A stretch of 8,307 nucleotides of DNA from JAXGVG01 sp040773965 (GCA_040773965.1 JAXGVG010000082.1:1-8307); one strand, 5' to 3'. Positions 1 through 5,590 are shown, counted from the first letter of the stretch. The notes: generated from the letters alone by a model not told the origin. Numbers and translations are program-made.

Positions 1-16
1 AAAAGGAGGAAAACCT

Positions 17-145
17 TTATAGCTTCGTCATCAACGTGATGGCGCGAAAGTCTTTACCGTCAGCCCCCATCTTTTGACTCCGAACCGGCGCGCAACCCGC
101 GCCCATTAGGCACGCAAACGCGCAAAAAACAGGCCATGTTTTCAT
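17..145 (-). CDS. Possible 42-residue lipoprotein
   Basis: This short open frame has an ATG at 145 and a TAA at 17-19. Its N-terminus looks like a lipoprotein signal: Lys2, then a hydrophobic stretch (PVFCAFACLMGAG) ending at Cys18, followed by Ala-Pro. The -4 to -1 residues Met-Gly-Ala-Gly fit the broad lipobox pattern, but -3 is Gly rather than the usual Leu. The mature part would be only 25 residues, ending in LMTKL. It lies downstream of the 182-637 gene on the same strand, 36 bp away, and could be cotranscribed with it. No Shine-Dalgarno sequence is visible before the ATG, and a stem-loop sits just upstream. It may be a genuine small lipoprotein, the remnant of a longer one, or a chance frame. 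I do not recognise the family. Confidence 0.4.
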   Translation of the reverse strand: MKTWPVFCAFACLMGAGCAPVRSQKMGADGKDFRAITLMTKL

Positions 146-152
146 GCTGGAA

Positions 153-172
153 TGAGCGTCTGTAAACGCTCA
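153..172 (-). terminator. Stem-loop after the 182-637 gene
   Basis: A perfect 7-bp inverted repeat (TGAGCGT / ACGCTCA) with a 6-nt loop begins 9 nt after the stop codon of the minus-strand gene. No T-tract follows on the minus strand, so it is not a classical intrinsic terminator. It could stabilise an mRNA end, attenuate, or shape the start region of the small ORF at 145. Confidence 0.3.
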
Positions 173-181
173 GGAAAGGGT

Positions 182-637
182 TTATGCCTGAATACTTACG
201 CCAACGCCGCAGACGGTAGAGCTGCTCGCGCTGGCGACCGTGTTATAGGCGCTGGCGCTGGCGGCCATGGCTGTCGCGGCAGGAGCGGCGCTGGCCGCCT
301 CCGTGACGCTAGGCGAGGGCGTTGGAGAAGGCGTCTCATCCTCTTCTTCGGCGTTTGCCGACTTGTAAGCCGTGGCCGCCGCCTCGAATTGTGCAATATT
401 GGGCGCGGATTGGGGCATTGTCGCGCTGGCAACGGCTGGCCCGGTTCTGGCGGCTTTTTCCTTATCGATCACGTCCTTGTTTGTCGAAGGAACCGTGGAA
501 AGCGCGACAGGCGGAGGAGGAGGCGCTGGCGCAGAGATGGCCTTTTTGACGCTGAATCCCGACGACGCCGCGTTGTACGCCGTTGCGGCGTTTCGCGGAT
601 TCACAGGCGCGGAAGCGATGCTTGCAATGCCTTCCAT
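182..637 (-). CDS. Ala/Pro/Ser-rich hypothetical protein, 151 aa
   Basis: I do not recognise a family. The protein is low in complexity: a short N-terminal segment, a proline run (APAPPPPPVAL, about residues 37-46), a region with charged residues (NKDVIDKEKAAR, about 53-64), an acidic patch EEEDE (97-101) followed by PSPTPSPS, and an Ala/Ser-rich C-terminus ending CGVGVSIQA. A motif close to AATAY is present three times, around Tyr21, Tyr91 and Tyr131. No signal peptide or membrane helix is evident. The start ATG at 637 has a weak purine-rich leader (AGAAAAGA) upstream. The opposite strand also carries an open frame, but it encodes an implausible Arg/Gly-rich product, so this strand is preferred. 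The gene is divergent from the transglycosylase and shares its upstream region. The composition suggests a disordered, secreted or surface-associated protein; that is inference only. Confidence 0.65.
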   Translation of the reverse strand: MEGIASIASAPVNPRNAATAYNAASSGFSVKKAISAPAPPPPPVALSTVPSTNKDVIDKEKAARTGPAVASATMPQSAPNIAQFEAAATAYKSANAEEEDETPSPTPSPSVTEAASAAPAATAMAASASAYNTVASASSSTVCGVGVSIQA

Positions 638-720
638 AAAAATTCTTTTCTAAATAATATCGGGCGCGTAACGATGCGCTGTTGGGCTTAAAAATATTCG
701 TGCCCAGTTTCTATTATGCG

Positions 721-753
721 CCTGTTTGTTTAAGGCGGGCTTAAATAAACGGG
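721..753. promoter_or_regulatory. Inverted repeat, candidate activator site
   Basis: The arms CCTGTTTGTTTAAG (721-734) and CTTAAATAAACGGG (740-753) flank a 5-nt spacer GCGGG. Twelve of 14 positions are Watson-Crick complementary and the other two are G-T, so a plus-strand RNA could pair along all 14 bp. No T-tract follows on either strand, which argues against an intrinsic terminator. Its centre, 737, is about 120 bp before the predicted sigma-54 transcription start, the usual distance for an enhancer-binding-protein site. Which protein would bind is unknown. Confidence 0.45.
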
Positions 754-777
754 GCATTTACGCTAAGTTTCACATCA

Positions 778-790
778 TATCTTATTGATA
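778..790. promoter_or_regulatory. IHF-like site in AT-rich DNA
   Basis: TATCTTATTGATA matches the reverse-complemented IHF consensus (YAAN4TTGATW) at all but one defined position. It lies in a very AT-rich stretch (about 772-812), between the inverted repeat at 721-753 and the sigma-54 promoter, where DNA bending is normally needed. The same stretch contains a TATAAT at 791-796 with only a poor -35 (TTTCAC, 768-773), so an additional housekeeping promoter is possible. AT-rich DNA yields such matches easily. Confidence 0.3.
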
Positions 791-830
791 TATAATAATA
801 TTTATATTTCGTTAGTCATAATCGGCGCTT

Positions 831-846
831 TGGCACGCCCGTTGCT
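831..846 (+). promoter_or_regulatory. Sigma-54 (RpoN) promoter of the transglycosylase gene
   Basis: The sequence TGGCACGCCCGTTGCT, preceded by T, matches the sigma-54 consensus YTGGCACGN4TTGCW at every defined position. The -24 GG (832-833) and -12 GC (844-845) have the required spacing. Transcription would start near 857, giving a leader of about 36 nt before the TTG start at 893. I found no second copy of this motif on either strand. Sigma-54 promoters need an ATP-dependent activator, so the downstream gene should be conditionally expressed; in many alphaproteobacteria such promoters drive flagellar genes. Confidence 0.82.
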
Positions 847-880
847 TATATGAGGGCGTCATGTCGACAAAACCCGGAAT

Positions 881-885
881 AAGGA
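881..885 (+). promoter_or_regulatory. Ribosome binding site fixing the TTG start
   Basis: AAGGA lies 7 nt before TTG at 893. No in-frame ATG precedes the SLT domain closely enough to replace it, so this site supports the TTG start of the transglycosylase gene. Confidence 0.75.
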
Positions 886-892
886 CCTACCG

Positions 893-1807
893 TTGACCGC
901 AGCCGCAGCCATACTCGAACTTCAGGGAAGCGTTGCCAATCAAGCGCTTAACGCTACCCAACGCGTGACTCAGGCCATCCGGCAGGCCAGCGCCAAAGCC
1001 GGGGTAGATTTTGCCTATATGCTGAACAAGGCTTCCCAGGAAAGCAGCCTGAATCCCACGGCCAAATCGAGTTCAAGCAGCGCCACGGGCCTATTCCAGT
1101 TCATCGAACAAACGTGGCTCCGCACCGTCAAAACCTACGGTGAAAAATACGGCCTTGGCGACTACGCCAGCCGGATCGCGATCGGCGCGGACGGCGTGGC
1201 CCGCGTGACGGATTCCCAATGCAAAAAAGCCATTCTCGACATGCGGAAAGACCCCTCCCTGTCCGCCTGCATGGCCGCCGAGTTGACGAACGAAAACAAA
1301 TCGGCCCTTCAGGGCGAAGTTGGCGGCAAAATCGGCGCGACGGAACTCTATCTGGCTCATTTTCTTGGGGCAGGGGGCGCAGCCGGCTTCCTCAAGGCCA
1401 TGCGCGCCAACCCCAACGCAACGGCCGCCGACGTTCTGCCAAGCGCCGCATCCGCCAATCCTTCCGTTTTCTACGACAAGGCCGGTCAGGCGTGCAGTCT
1501 TTCGCAGATATACAACCGTTTCGCGGCCAAGTTCGAAAAAACACCTGCCATCGCTTGTCCCACGGCCATCGCCGATGCCTCGGAAACATTTTCCGCCCCA
1601 AGCGTCATTCGCGCGCCTTCTTCCGGTTTTACGTCTCCCTTTACCTACCCCGCGAACCTGGGTCCGTCGATGGATTCGACGATAGCCACCATGATTTTGG
1701 CGCAAACCGGTTTCGGCGACATGACGCCGTATGCGACGGAAACGAACGCCCGCGAGGAAAAGGACAAGAAAGCCTCTTTCTTCTCGACAAGCGGGATTTA
1801 CGGTTAA
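893..1807 (+). CDS. Lytic transglycosylase, SLT domain
   Basis: This is a predicted peptidoglycan lytic transglycosylase, which cleaves the MurNAc-GlcNAc bond with formation of 1,6-anhydro-MurNAc. The 304-residue protein has the SLT core at about residues 35-90: ASQESSLNP with probable catalytic Glu50, then ATGLFQFIEQTW at 64-75. A second conserved block, ELYLAHFLGAGGAAGFL (151-167), is typical of alphaproteobacterial members. The C-terminal third is Ala/Ser/Pro-rich and probably flexible. The N-terminus (TAAAAILELQGS) is not a convincing Sec signal peptide, so export may use another route, such as the flagellar apparatus, or the enzyme may act on a local target. The start is TTG at 893, supported by AAGGA 7 nt upstream. 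A perfect sigma-54 promoter precedes it, which fits a flagellum-linked role in opening the cell wall. It converges on the Hpt-like gene with a 2-bp gap. The family call is firm; the flagellar role is inference. Confidence 0.9.
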   Translation: MTAAAAILELQGSVANQALNATQRVTQAIRQASAKAGVDFAYMLNKASQESSLNPTAKSSSSSATGLFQFIEQTWLRTVKTYGEKYGLGDYASRIAIGADGVARVTDSQCKKAILDMRKDPSLSACMAAELTNENKSALQGEVGGKIGATELYLAHFLGAGGAAGFLKAMRANPNATAADVLPSAASANPSVFYDKAGQACSLSQIYNRFAAKFEKTPAIACPTAIADASETFSAPSVIRAPSSGFTSPFTYPANLGPSMDSTIATMILAQTGFGDMTPYATETNAREEKDKKASFFSTSGIYG

Positions 1808-1809
1808 AT

Positions 1810-2340
1810 TTATTTTTTATACTCGACTCGGGCGCGGTATTTGCCAAGGTCCGATACCATCGCTTGTCCCGTCATTCCGCCTTCGTCGACCACCATTTCC
1901 CTGATCGACAGATGAAGAACCTGAACGAGGTCCTTAATCAACATGTACCGCGTTCCCGGCGGTTCATGCTCCGAACAGCAGGATTGAAGGATATGGCCGC
2001 AAATATTGCGCATCAGCACAAAGCCGAAAATCTCGACCTGTCCCTTGATGTCGCTCACGCGCGCAAAAACGTTTTCGAACAAACGATCGGCTTCCTCCTG
2101 ACTTTCCGGTTTTTTCTCGATTTCCTGCAGGAGGAGACGCATCTCGCGTTCCGCCTCCGCAAAGAAGGCGTCGCGCGATTCCTCAATGATCTTTTGGCAC
2201 GATTCTATTCTTTCCGGCGTGAAGACGTCTTTAAGAACGACGTCGTTCCCTATCTTTTGCCGCAGCACGAAGTCCGGTTCGAAAGCCACGACCGTGGCGG
2301 GATTTTTGTTCGGCAGATCCAGCAAATCGACATGGTTCAT
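1810..2340 (-). CDS. Hpt-like partner of the CheY-like protein, His replaced
   Basis: This is a mostly helical 176-residue protein, possibly related to histidine phosphotransfer (Hpt) domains. Residues 96-106, SDIKGQVEIFG, align with the Hpt signature HxLKGxxxxFG: KG and FG keep their spacing, but the phosphorylated His is replaced by Ser96 (codon 2055-2053). A long charged helix precedes it (about 41-92, PERIESCQKIIEESRD onward), and the C-terminal part has LVQVLHLSIREMVVDEGGMTGQ (138-159). Cysteines are at 48, 114, 121 and 122. I chose the ATG at 2340: it overlaps the upstream stop as ATGA, and AAGGA (2353-2349) lies 8 nt before it. The in-frame ATG at 2346 would leave only 2 nt. It is translationally coupled to the receiver gene, so the two products probably act together. 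The Hpt relationship rests on this short motif and helical character; with Ser in place of His it cannot do standard phosphotransfer. Confidence 0.6.
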   Translation of the reverse strand: MNHVDLLDLPNKNPATVVAFEPDFVLRQKIGNDVVLKDVFTPERIESCQKIIEESRDAFFAEAEREMRLLLQEIEKKPESQEEADRLFENVFARVSDIKGQVEIFGFVLMRNICGHILQSCCSEHEPPGTRYMLIKDLVQVLHLSIREMVVDEGGMTGQAMVSDLGKYRARVEYKK

Positions 2341-2951
2341 ATCCATTTTCCTTCATGACGTCTGACGCGTTGAACCGGACGGACGCGGCGTTCGGCAGCG
2401 CCGGGAGGCAGTTCGTCCTTGCTCCGGCGGCGGCAAGGGCCCCGGTAGGACGCGGCCGTAATGAAGGCGCGCGGATCGTCGATGAGATTGATGATTTTCC
2501 GGCTGAAATCGTCGGCGCTGAACGGCTTGACGATAATCTCGTTCGCGCCGGAATCCCGGGCCAGCGCAATATCGCGCTCCGACTCCGATTTCACCAGCAT
2601 GACGACGGGAATGAACGGATTTGGAGAGGAGGGCGACGAACGAAGCCTTTTCACGAAAAGGGAACCGTTGATCGGAAGAATCTCGGGATGCTTGCCGTCG
2701 TCGTTGGTCGTTTTATTTTTATTATGAACCAAAAGCTCCCAATCCGTAAAAACGATGTCGATATGGGATTCTTTCATAAGCTTGACGCCTTCAAACCCGT
2801 TCTTGACCACGTGAACGTCCTTGAAGCCCAGACGATGGAGAATTTTTCGGATAAGCGACCCGGCGTTAAGACTGCCTTCGACGATTAGAATCTTTATATT
2901 TTCCAAATGTTTATCAGCCTTTTTATAGGCTTCTTGCTGAACGATAGCCAT
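2337..2951 (-). CDS. CheY-like receiver protein with Arg-rich tail, degenerate site
   Basis: This is a single receiver domain (about residues 18-158) with a C-terminal extension; no output domain is present. Beta-1 is IKILIVEGS, so the usual Asp-Asp pair is Glu25-Gly26. The phospho-acceptor candidate is Asp70 in IVFTDWEL, and the conserved Lys is Lys142 in VKPFS. The usual Thr/Ser at the end of beta-4 is Val120 (VVMLVKSE). The loop between Asp70 and the normal DG position is about 18 residues longer than in CheY (HNKNKTTNDDGKHPE). The tail (159-204, DPRAFITAASYRGPCRRR and then ERRVRPVQRVRR) is rich in arginine. Receivers with this PR-F-SY-GP-RRR style tail recur in alphaproteobacteria, and Arg-rich tails occur in Cle-type CheY proteins, which bind cyclic di-GMP and act on the flagellar motor. 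That assignment is a hypothesis. The ATG at 2951 has only a weak upstream CAGG. It heads the operon with the Hpt-like gene. Confidence 0.85.
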   Translation of the reverse strand: MAIVQQEAYKKADKHLENIKILIVEGSLNAGSLIRKILHRLGFKDVHVVKNGFEGVKLMKESHIDIVFTDWELLVHNKNKTTNDDGKHPEILPINGSLFVKRLRSSPSSPNPFIPVVMLVKSESERDIALARDSGANEIIVKPFSADDFSRKIINLIDDPRAFITAASYRGPCRRRSKDELPPGAAERRVRPVQRVRRHEGKWI

Positions 2952-3107
2952 AAACGGAACCTGAGCATTTTTCTTGTTGCGATAATCCCGAACGAAAATC
3001 GGCGCTTGTTTTGCCGAAGCAAACTTTGTTGCGTTCGACCGGGAAGGCTCGAAAGGAAGGAATTTTAGAATAACTCATATCCATTTTGCATGCAACCGTA
3101 TGCACGC

Positions 3108-3137
3108 TTTATATCAATGTTTATTATTATTTATCAA
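3108..3137 (-). promoter_or_regulatory. Candidate sigma-70 promoter for the receiver operon
   Basis: On the minus strand TTGATA (3137-3132) and TATAAA (3113-3108) are separated by 18 bp inside a very AT-rich stretch. Transcription would begin near 3100, giving a leader of about 150 nt before the ATG at 2951. A TGCAT/ATGCA inverted repeat (3087-3104) lies near the start point. AT-rich sequence produces such matches easily, so confidence is modest. Apart from this, the 288-bp interval 2952-3239 shows no convincing gene. Confidence 0.4.
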
Positions 3138-3239
3138 TTGTTTATATAGTTAATTATAAATAAACAGGGGCGTATAAGCTCTTGATGTTTTTGTGTCTGT
3201 TTAAACCCTTTTTTAGAATGGTTATTTCACACTATTACA

Positions 3240-4196
3240 CTACTTGCGCGAAACGGCGGCACGCCTCAATCTATCGTTTATTGCCGCACCTAGTCCCGTA
3301 TCCGGAACGGACATGACCGCAATGCTGCTAAAAAGGGGCTGATCGAGCTCCCTGAGCATGCCGAACAGGTTCGCGGCCGCCTCCGTAAGGTCCCCTTGCG
3401 GGCTTAGATTGAGCCATTTTCTACCCCTTTTGTCCGGCAGCCGGGACCCGAAACACAGCAAGGCTTCCGTGTCCCCCGCCTCTAAGGCATTCATTTTCAA
3501 CGGCAATCGCGGCGCGTAATGGCTCGCCAGCATCCCGGGCGCTTTCGGCGCCTGATCGTCATGCGTTTGCTCTCCCATGGCGCCGATAACCGGCTCCAGC
3601 ATCTCGCGCGTCACCCCGCCATGCCGGAGGATAACCGGCTGAGAACGCGTCAAATCGAGAACCGTAGATTCAACGCCGACCTCACACCGTCCGCCGTCCA
3701 GAATAAGATCGGCCTTATGGCCTATGGAATCCTCAACATGCTTCGCCTCGGTAGGGCTGAGCCTTCCGAAAGTATTGGCGCTCGGCGCAGCAATGGGCCC
3801 TTTGAATTCGCTCAATAAATTCAGAGCGACCGGATGCGAGGGCATCCGCACCGCCAGCGTCTCCAACCCAGCGCTGGCAAGAAGCGAGACCGGGCAATCC
3901 TTCGCTCGCGGCAATACAAGGGTGAGGGGACCGGGCCAGAATTTCGCCACCAGCTTGCGGGCTTGATCGTTCCAGACGATGAGCCCGTCCAGAGCCCCCG
4001 GCGCGGCCACATGAGCAATTAAAGGGTTGAAACGTGGCCTCCCCTTGGCCTCGAAAATGGACGCCACGGCGCGATCGTTCGCCGCATCGCCGCCGAGGCC
4101 GTACACGGTCTCGGTCGGAAACGCGACAAGCTTGCCCGCGCGCAGCAAAGCAGCGGCGCGGACGATGTTTTCAGGCGAGGCGAAGACGACGGTCAT
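3240..4196 (-). CDS. sua5: L-threonylcarbamoyladenylate synthase, Sua5 type
   Basis: The enzyme makes threonylcarbamoyl-AMP from threonine, bicarbonate and ATP, the first step of the universal t6A37 modification of ANN-decoding tRNAs; it acts in the cytoplasm ahead of TsaD/TsaB/TsaE. The YrdC domain spans about residues 8-200: FPTETVYGLG (26-35), KGRPRFNPL (51-59), FWPGPLTLVL (86-95), APSANTFGRLSPT (137-149) and DGGRCEVGVESTVLDL (167-182). A linker with APGMLASHYAP (219-229) leads to the Sua5 C-terminal domain, ending in AAINDRLRRAA. The 318-residue length is normal for Sua5 and longer than the TsaC type, which lacks the second domain. The ATG at 4196 lacks a strong Shine-Dalgarno sequence. 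It is separated from upstream and downstream same-strand genes by over 200 bp, so it is probably transcribed alone or weakly coupled. Confidence 0.95.
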   Translation of the reverse strand: MTVVFASPENIVRAAALLRAGKLVAFPTETVYGLGGDAANDRAVASIFEAKGRPRFNPLIAHVAAPGALDGLIVWNDQARKLVAKFWPGPLTLVLPRAKDCPVSLLASAGLETLAVRMPSHPVALNLLSEFKGPIAAPSANTFGRLSPTEAKHVEDSIGHKADLILDGGRCEVGVESTVLDLTRSQPVILRHGGVTREMLEPVIGAMGEQTHDDQAPKAPGMLASHYAPRLPLKMNALEAGDTEALLCFGSRLPDKRGRKWLNLSPQGDLTEAAANLFGMLRELDQPLFSSIAVMSVPDTGLGAAINDRLRRAAVSRK

Positions 4197-4382
4197 TCCA
4201 TTTCTATCGTTCTCTTTTGGCGCCGTACTGATGGCCCACAGATCATTGTCTAATCAAGATCGGCAAAAGGCAAGCGGCGGCGCTTACCGATGGCCCCCAG
4301 ACGCTCATTTTTCGCGTTTTCATTGGTTCTGAAGAGTCAAAAAAAAGCCGTTTTCCGTCTTTATAACGAGTTCGTTTTCACA

Positions 4383-4400
4383 GCCCCGGCGCTTCGGAGC
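4383..4400 (-). terminator. Possible 3'-end stem-loop of the DUF5671 operon
   Basis: On the minus strand GCTCCG and CGGGGC can form a 6-bp stem (one G-U) around AAGCGC, starting 12 nt after the stop of the 4412-4855 gene. No T-tract follows directly; a run of eight T (minus strand, 4347-4340) is about 35 nt further on without its own clear hairpin. It is therefore a weak terminator candidate. The rest of 4197-4411 shows nothing I can assign. Confidence 0.25.
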
Positions 4401-4411
4401 GGGAGCGACGT

Positions 4412-4855
4412 TCATTTGCCCTTACCGTTATCCGTATTGGGCGGCGCGAGGTCGAAGCAGTCATGCCCGGCCTTATGCTTCCACTTAAACTGCGGATAAT
4501 AATAACGCCCGCTCGGGCTGCTTTCGTCGCTTTCCAGCGCAAAATCGGCGCAAAACTTATAGGCCTTCGGGCCGGTTTTTTCATAGATATAGGGGCGTTG
4601 GGACACCGGATCTTTGGCATTCGAACAGGAATGCTTGCAAAGCTCCTCCATCGTGGCCGGCAGCTTTTTGTTGTGATTCCAATAATTATCGACTGCGATT
4701 GAGAGTTCATTAAGGTCTTGCATCCGTCTTTCGTCAATGCGCCGAAGCCTCTGCCTGGACGGCGGCCCGATAACATAAAGCCCGGCGAAAATCGCCCCCA
4801 CAACCGCCAATGAAGCCGTCACAATAATAATCCGTTCGACGGAAAAACGTTTCAT
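4412..4855 (-). CDS. Single-pass membrane protein, pseudopilin-like ectodomain
   Basis: The 147-residue protein has one N-terminal membrane helix (about residues 8-29, ERIIIVTASLAVVGAIFAGLYVIG) and an outward domain. After the helix comes RIDERRMQDLNELSIAVDNYW, then LPATMEEL and KDPVSQRPYIYEKTG, an arrangement reminiscent of GspG-type pseudopilins (long helix, LP, DP-x-PY-Y). There is no prepilin peptidase site, so it is probably anchored rather than assembled. Cysteines 73, 77, 102 and 133 could form two disulfides in the periplasm. I chose the ATG at 4855, whose ATGA overlaps the stop of the DUF5671 gene; the frame could extend to 4885, but this start places the helix at the N-terminus. The coupled translation suggests a complex with the DUF5671 protein. 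The function is unknown; the pseudopilin resemblance is a by-eye judgement. Confidence 0.75.
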   Translation of the reverse strand: MKRFSVERIIIVTASLAVVGAIFAGLYVIGPPSRQRLRRIDERRMQDLNELSIAVDNYWNHNKKLPATMEELCKHSCSNAKDPVSQRPYIYEKTGPKAYKFCADFALESDESSPSGRYYYPQFKWKHKAGHDCFDLAPPNTDNGKGK

Positions 4856-5496
4856 GGCGCTTTCTCTTCCTTGCGCAAATCCCACAGATAGTAACCGAAG
4901 ATAGTCCCGGCGATACCGGCTGCGACAAGCACCTTGAGGTAGAAACGAACCGACGATTCGCCGCCGAGAACGTTATAGACCAACGCCGTCATGTCTCCGA
5001 GCATGACGGCCGAAGCTATGAAAAGGGTTATGTACGTCAACCAGCGGCGAACAGGCGAGTAGCGCTTAACGGGATTCTCATCTATTTCACGCCCTGTAAA
5101 CCGCGACATGAAAAGGAAAACGGGAAAGGCGATAATAAGGGAAGAAATATTCCATCTCATGCCATCCCAAAAATTACGGTAATAATAATCTTTCGCCGCC
5201 GGATCGGGAAATATTTTATCGATAAGACCGAATAAAAGATCGCCAAGATTAAAGGAAGCAAAATACAACGTGCTGAACATGACCAAATACAAGAAAGTCT
5301 CGCGCGCCGACAAATGCGGGCGCGGCCTGGGAACCGGAACGGGAAAACGTATATCGGCATAAGCGCCCAGCGCGCCATCGACCTGCTCTTGTGTCCAACC
5401 GGCGCTGAGCGCAATTTTTTCGATGTCAACACGCGAAAAACCTTTGCGCAAAGACTCGCCAACAAAAGCTTCAAGTTCCTGTGTTGCCGATGCCAT
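4852..5496 (-). CDS. DUF5671 domain membrane protein
   Basis: This 214-residue protein has an N-terminal helical cytoplasmic module (about residues 6-46, LEAFVGESLRKGFSRVDIEKI... AGWTQEQVDGALGAY) resembling a small helix-turn-helix interaction fold, and then a proline-rich linker FPVPVPRPRP (51-60). Four predicted membrane helices follow, near 67-91, 117-132, 152-177 and 185-206. FLYLVMFSTLYFASFNLGDLLFGLID and the later SRFTGREIDENP are typical of DUF5671 proteins, whose biochemical role is not established. The ATG at 5496 has GAGG 10 nt upstream. It is the first gene of a two-gene operon, sharing ATGA with the pseudopilin-like gene, and is divergent from the AsmA-like gene across 142 bp. The family call is fairly sure; a regulatory or transport role would be speculation. 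Confidence 0.85.
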   Translation of the reverse strand: MASATQELEAFVGESLRKGFSRVDIEKIALSAGWTQEQVDGALGAYADIRFPVPVPRPRPHLSARETFLYLVMFSTLYFASFNLGDLLFGLIDKIFPDPAAKDYYYRNFWDGMRWNISSLIIAFPVFLFMSRFTGREIDENPVKRYSPVRRWLTYITLFIASAVMLGDMTALVYNVLGGESSVRFYLKVLVAAGIAGTIFGYYLWDLRKEEKAP

Positions 5497-5590
5497 GATG
5501 CCCCCGCCTCAAAATGCCGATATTTATATTTTGGCTCAATAGAACAAACGACAATTAACAGGGCATTAATTAGTCGCTTATATTTGCCCC

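Noticed and set aside
152..691. Plus-strand 179-codon open frame over the repeat protein
   Set aside because: It encodes an Arg/Gly-rich product of the kind given by antisense of Ala/Pro-rich genes, with no domain or ribosome site.
1219..2358. Plus-strand 379-codon open frame, the longest complete one in the window
   Set aside because: It runs out of frame through the transglycosylase and then antisense through the Hpt-like gene, both of which have recognisable motifs. Its own translation is Arg/His/Phe-rich with no domain.
2355..2888. Plus-strand 177-codon frame antisense to the receiver
   Set aside because: The minus strand carries clear receiver motifs; this is its shadow.
2923..3084. 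Upstream minus-strand frame (MDMSYSKIPSF...) overlapping the receiver start
   Set aside because: It has no ribosome site or recognisable domain and overlaps the receiver start out of frame, so it was left as leader sequence.
2337..3087. Repeated 13-mer TCATATCCATTTT at 2337-2349 and near 3075-3087
   Set aside because: A single 13-bp match in 8 kb is close to chance expectation, and one copy is explained by the start region of the Hpt-like gene.
4251..4331. Minus-strand 26-codon frame (MKTRKMSVWGPS...) upstream of sua5
   Set aside because: It is too short, has no ribosome site and no clear signal motif.
4338..4347. Run of eight T on the minus strand as an intrinsic terminator
   Set aside because: No stable stem directly precedes it; the neighbouring GACGGAAAACGGC is not self-complementary.
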